Assembly: GCA_002372875.1 (NCBI GenBank)
Contig: DFJD01000023.1
Coordinates: 1,780-18,180 of the forward strand
Source: Clostridiales bacterium UBA3680
Lineage (GTDB): Bacteria > Bacillota > Clostridia > Lachnospirales > CAG-274
DNA length: 16,401 nt
Direction of reading: 5' to 3'
In this document: one piece after another, positions 13,782-16,401 of the stretch
How the letters are laid out: each line of letters starts with the position of its first letter
Numbering within the stretch: the stretch's first letter is position 1
The notes under the pieces: model-generated
What the model saw: only the letters and a program-made list of their open reading frames with translations
What the model was told of the DNA's origin: nothing
Database searches by the model: none
Program-made: the position numbers and the translations under genes

Positions 13782-15593
13782 TCAAAGTTTGAATTTTTCT
13801 TCCATTCTGTTTAATATATTGTTATGCGGCTCTTCCCTGTCTGCAAGTTTGTATTGCAAAAGTATAAAACGAAGCTCGGGGTCGGAACTGTTTAAAGCAT
13901 ACTCCACACATTCCTCAAGCTCCCCGTCACTTAACAGTTTATGGTCGGCAAGCTTTTTCATAAGCTCCTTGTCTTGTGCATCGGTCAGGCGTTTCATAAC
14001 CGCCATACGTTCATTTTTTATGTACAAGGCACATTCTTCACTCTCATCATAAAATGTAAGGGCGATCATATCTTTATACAAACAAGAAGACATTTTTCCG
14101 AAGGCAGCCAAATCACCTTTTAAAAATTCGTAAAGATGTCTTTCGTTTTCTCCGTATTCCTCCCTTGACATAATAGGAGGCATCTCCCCTGTAAGCTTAA
14201 TTTCAAAATGCTTCCCCCTAAAGTCGATTGAGAGAATATTATTCATCGGAACGGCATTTTCACCCATATACATTCCTTTTGTGGGAGAAAAACGGATAAC
14301 GGCATTTTCACAGTGGTCAAAGCAATTTTCTCCCAAATGTGCAATGTTTTTTCCAAGATCCGCCTCGGTAAGAGAGGTACACCATTCAAATGCACCGTCA
14401 CAAACTATTGTTGTTTTATCCGAAAGATATACTCTTTTTAGCAAAAAAGAATTTTTAAAGGCACCGCCCGAAATAAGAGTTATATTTTCGGGAAGAGTAT
14501 ATTCTTCGTCTTTTGAACAGTATGATATAAGGCGGTTGTTTATAATGAGGGCATCTCCGCTCTTATTATTAAAAAGCTCAGTATCGTAAAAAGCATCCTT
14601 GCCGATATTTTCAATTCCCTCACCCAAGGTGACCGATGAAAGATTTTTACAAGATAAAAAAGCACTGTTTCCGATACTTTTTACACCTTTAGGTACACAG
14701 ATACTTTTTAAATTTTCGCAGCCTTCAAAGGCGTAGTCCATAATTATTTCAAGGTTTTCGGGTAAAACCACCTGTTCAAGTTCATCATGATAGGCAAACG
14801 CCCTCTCGCCAACAGACTTTATTTCGGGCGGAAGAACAGCCTTTTTTTGTTCACCTCGGTATTGAACAAGCACACCCTTACCCACAACAAAATAATCACC
14901 GCTAAAGTTTTCAAGCAGCTTTGTTTTGATGAATGCGGAGCTTCCCATATATTCAAGCTCCGATGAGAAAGCCGCCTTTTCAAGGCTGTAGCAAGAGTCG
15001 AAGGCATGTCTGAATATTTTTTTAAGCCCCTTCGGAAAAACGATCTCTTTAAGGTTAGAACAGTTTTCAAAGGCGTACTCTTCTATCTCACGCAATGTTG
15101 ACGGAAGAGAAACTTTTTTAAGACTTTGACAGGAAGCAAACATTCTTTGGCTTATTACTTCGATACCCTCGGGAACGGAAATACTCTCAAGGCTGTAGCA
15201 ATTTGAAAAAAGACTGTTGCCAAGATATTTCATTTTTTTTGGCAAGGTAACGCTCTTAAGCATTTCACATGCTCTGAATACGGCATTTTCTATGATTTCC
15301 GTTTGCTCGGGTATTACTATGCTCTCAAGAAAAGAACATTCCCAAAATGCAAATCTTGATATTTTTTTCAGGGTGCCTGGCAATGTGATCTTTCTTAAGC
15401 CCTCACATTTTAAGAAGGCATATTGCCCTATTTCCGTCACCCCTTCGGGAATGACCACCTCACGCAAAGAGGTGCAGCCTGCAAAAGCATACTCTCCTAT
15501 TTGAGTGATGTTAGCGGGTATGACCACTTTTTGTGAAGGCTCTTCTTCGTTGTATCTTATCAAAATACCGTTGTCTGTTTCAAATGCCGTCAC
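13782..15593 (-). CDS. Cytoplasmic BspA-type leucine-rich repeat protein
   Basis: A 603-residue protein with about sixteen repeats of the BspA/LRR_5 type (pattern I-G-x-x-A-F-x-x-C-x-x-L-x-x-V-x-L-P), roughly 23 residues each, over about residues 25-440. Two short linkers interrupt them, after repeats 9 and 13. A C-terminal helical region of about 150 residues follows. No signal peptide, membrane segment or cell-wall anchor is visible, unlike the secreted adhesins with this repeat, so it should act inside the cell as a protein-binding scaffold. The start is GTG, since no upstream in-frame ATG fits, with GAGG about ten bases ahead. It lies five bases from the VWA-like gene and two from the AAA+ gene, which suggests it bridges the two. 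Function is inferred from context only. Confidence 0.85.
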   Translation of the reverse strand: MTAFETDNGILIRYNEEEPSQKVVIPANITQIGEYAFAGCTSLREVVIPEGVTEIGQYAFLKCEGLRKITLPGTLKKISRFAFWECSFLESIVIPEQTEIIENAVFRACEMLKSVTLPKKMKYLGNSLFSNCYSLESISVPEGIEVISQRMFASCQSLKKVSLPSTLREIEEYAFENCSNLKEIVFPKGLKKIFRHAFDSCYSLEKAAFSSELEYMGSSAFIKTKLLENFSGDYFVVGKGVLVQYRGEQKKAVLPPEIKSVGERAFAYHDELEQVVLPENLEIIMDYAFEGCENLKSICVPKGVKSIGNSAFLSCKNLSSVTLGEGIENIGKDAFYDTELFNNKSGDALIINNRLISYCSKDEEYTLPENITLISGGAFKNSFLLKRVYLSDKTTIVCDGAFEWCTSLTEADLGKNIAHLGENCFDHCENAVIRFSPTKGMYMGENAVPMNNILSIDFRGKHFEIKLTGEMPPIMSREEYGENERHLYEFLKGDLAAFGKMSSCLYKDMIALTFYDESEECALYIKNERMAVMKRLTDAQDKELMKKLADHKLLSDGELEECVEYALNSSDPELRFILLQYKLADREEPHNNILNRMEEKFKL

Positions 15594-15598
15594 TGTAT

Positions 15599-16401
15599 TT
15601 ATACCTCATCAATAATAAGCTTTGCCGCCCAATTCGGAAGTTTTTCTCCTTCAAGATCAAAGGCATCGTAGGCACTTTTGGTAAAAACGAACACAGATTC
15701 GTAACCCGGTTTATTTTTGGGATATTCTCCGAAACCGTCGGTAAAATAGATAAGCCCTTTAAGGTTTTTAAGTTTTCCGAGAAAAAGTGCTTCATTTACA
15801 TACTCAAAAACGGGACGAAAATCAGTTCCTCCCATTCCCCGAACCACAAAACTTTCTATATATTTATCTATATCTCTTAATTCCTTTATTATCTTTATTT
15901 CTCTTATATCGTTGTCACATTGTATGATGTGGATATTGGTCTGTTCAAAAAAACTTGAGCTGTTTTTTAAAATGTTGTACGTCTTTGCAAGAAATTTTTT
16001 TATAAGGTCGGTACTGACCGAACCCGAGGTATCTATGGCAATGACAAAATCTCGTATTTTGGTACTTTGCTTATACTCGTTCGGTTCAATAAGGGCAACA
16101 TTTCCGTACAGTTCAAGCCCGTAGGAATAAAACCCGGGGTCAAAGGAATCAAGGTCGGGTCTCAAAACTTCACGAGTTACGGCAAAACGCTTTAAAAAAG
16201 CGGTATAATCTTGTGTTTCCCTGTTTACGCTCTCAATGGTTTTTATAAGCCGCTTATCAGAATCGCCCGCTTTTTTTCCGAAATGTTCAAGCTCGGATCT
16301 TATTTCTTTTGAAATATCCGTCCAAAGCTTTTTTAATTCGGGATCGGAAAGAGAATTTAAAACTTGAGGAAAATCCGTTTCCTCGGTTTCATTTGCAAGT
16401 T
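15599..16401 (-). CDS. VWA-like domain protein of the DUF2201 type (5' end cut by window edge)
   Basis: The reading frame is open to the window edge, leaving the C-terminal 267 residues. A VWA-like domain is clear: the metal-ion-dependent adhesion site begins DTSGS (about 16019-16033), continues with the GMGGTDFRP segment, and ends with YFTDGFGEYP. The upstream part (NRETQDYTAFLKRFA and FYSYGLELYGN) matches the linker typical of DUF2201 proteins, whose N-terminal half carries a putative HExxH metallopeptidase domain. That half lies outside the window and cannot be checked. Such proteins are commonly encoded with a MoxR-like ATPase, as here. Binding of a divalent metal by the MIDAS site is expected from the kept Asp-x-Ser-x-Ser. 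Confidence 0.85.
   Translation of the reverse strand, partial: LANETEETDFPQVLNSLSDPELKKLWTDISKEIRSELEHFGKKAGDSDKRLIKTIESVNRETQDYTAFLKRFAVTREVLRPDLDSFDPGFYSYGLELYGNVALIEPNEYKQSTKIRDFVIAIDTSGSVSTDLIKKFLAKTYNILKNSSSFFEQTNIHIIQCDNDIREIKIIKELRDIDKYIESFVVRGMGGTDFRPVFEYVNEALFLGKLKNLKGLIYFTDGFGEYPKNKPGYESVFVFTKSAYDAFDLEGEKLPNWAAKLIIDEV

Noticed and set aside
1..16401. Mobile elements, CRISPR arrays, tRNA or rRNA genes
   Set aside because: No transposase or integrase, no spaced direct repeats of CRISPR type, and no tRNA- or rRNA-like stretches were seen. Nearly all the window is accounted for by the minus-strand genes.

Overview
The window looks like a chromosomal segment of an anaerobic, moderate-GC Gram-positive bacterium of the Clostridia type. 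The grounds are strong AGGAGG-type ribosome binding sites, very tight gene packing, occasional non-ATG starts, an [FeFe]-hydrogenase maturation set with a TM1266-type regulator, and an intracellular BspA-type leucine-rich-repeat protein. The species cannot be named from the sequence. Every supported gene is on the minus strand, so transcription runs from high to low coordinates. The only non-coding stretch of note is about 170 bases (11830-11999).

Upstream block (16401 down to 12000): a VWA-like (DUF2201-type) protein cut by the window edge, a 16-repeat cytoplasmic LRR protein, a MoxR-like AAA+ ATPase, and a small TM1266-type iron-only hydrogenase system regulator. Adjacent genes are separated by at most 5 bases or overlap by 8. 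AAA+/VWA pairs in other systems remodel or load metalloenzymes. Here the client is unknown.

Leader (11940 down to 11844): a 12-bp perfect hairpin sits inside a longer-range pairing. That pairing overlaps the loop and 5' arm of an intrinsic terminator whose T-run ends just before the hydF ribosome binding site. This is the layout of a transcription attenuator or riboswitch.

Main operon (11829 to beyond base 1): hydF - hydE - nifH-like 1 - nifD-like 1 - nifK-like 1 - nifH-like 2 - nifD-like 2 - nifK-like 2 - hypF - hypC - hypD (cut by the edge). Each junction is between an 8-base overlap and a 2-base gap, so this is almost certainly one transcript. It unites the HydE/HydF part of [FeFe]-hydrogenase assembly, the HypF/HypC/HypD part of [NiFe]-hydrogenase Fe(CN)2CO assembly, and two complete divergent nitrogenase-like H-D-K sets. 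HydG and every hydrogenase structural gene are absent from the window.

The D-like proteins keep cysteines resembling nitrogenase P-cluster ligands but appear to lack the FeMo-cofactor cysteine. The working inference is a nitrogenase-like reductase, or a catalytic-plus-scaffold pair analogous to NifDK/NifEN. Its metallocofactor may be built with organometallic Fe-CO/CN chemistry borrowed from hydrogenase maturation. The sequence shows the gene grouping directly, but the function is a hypothesis.
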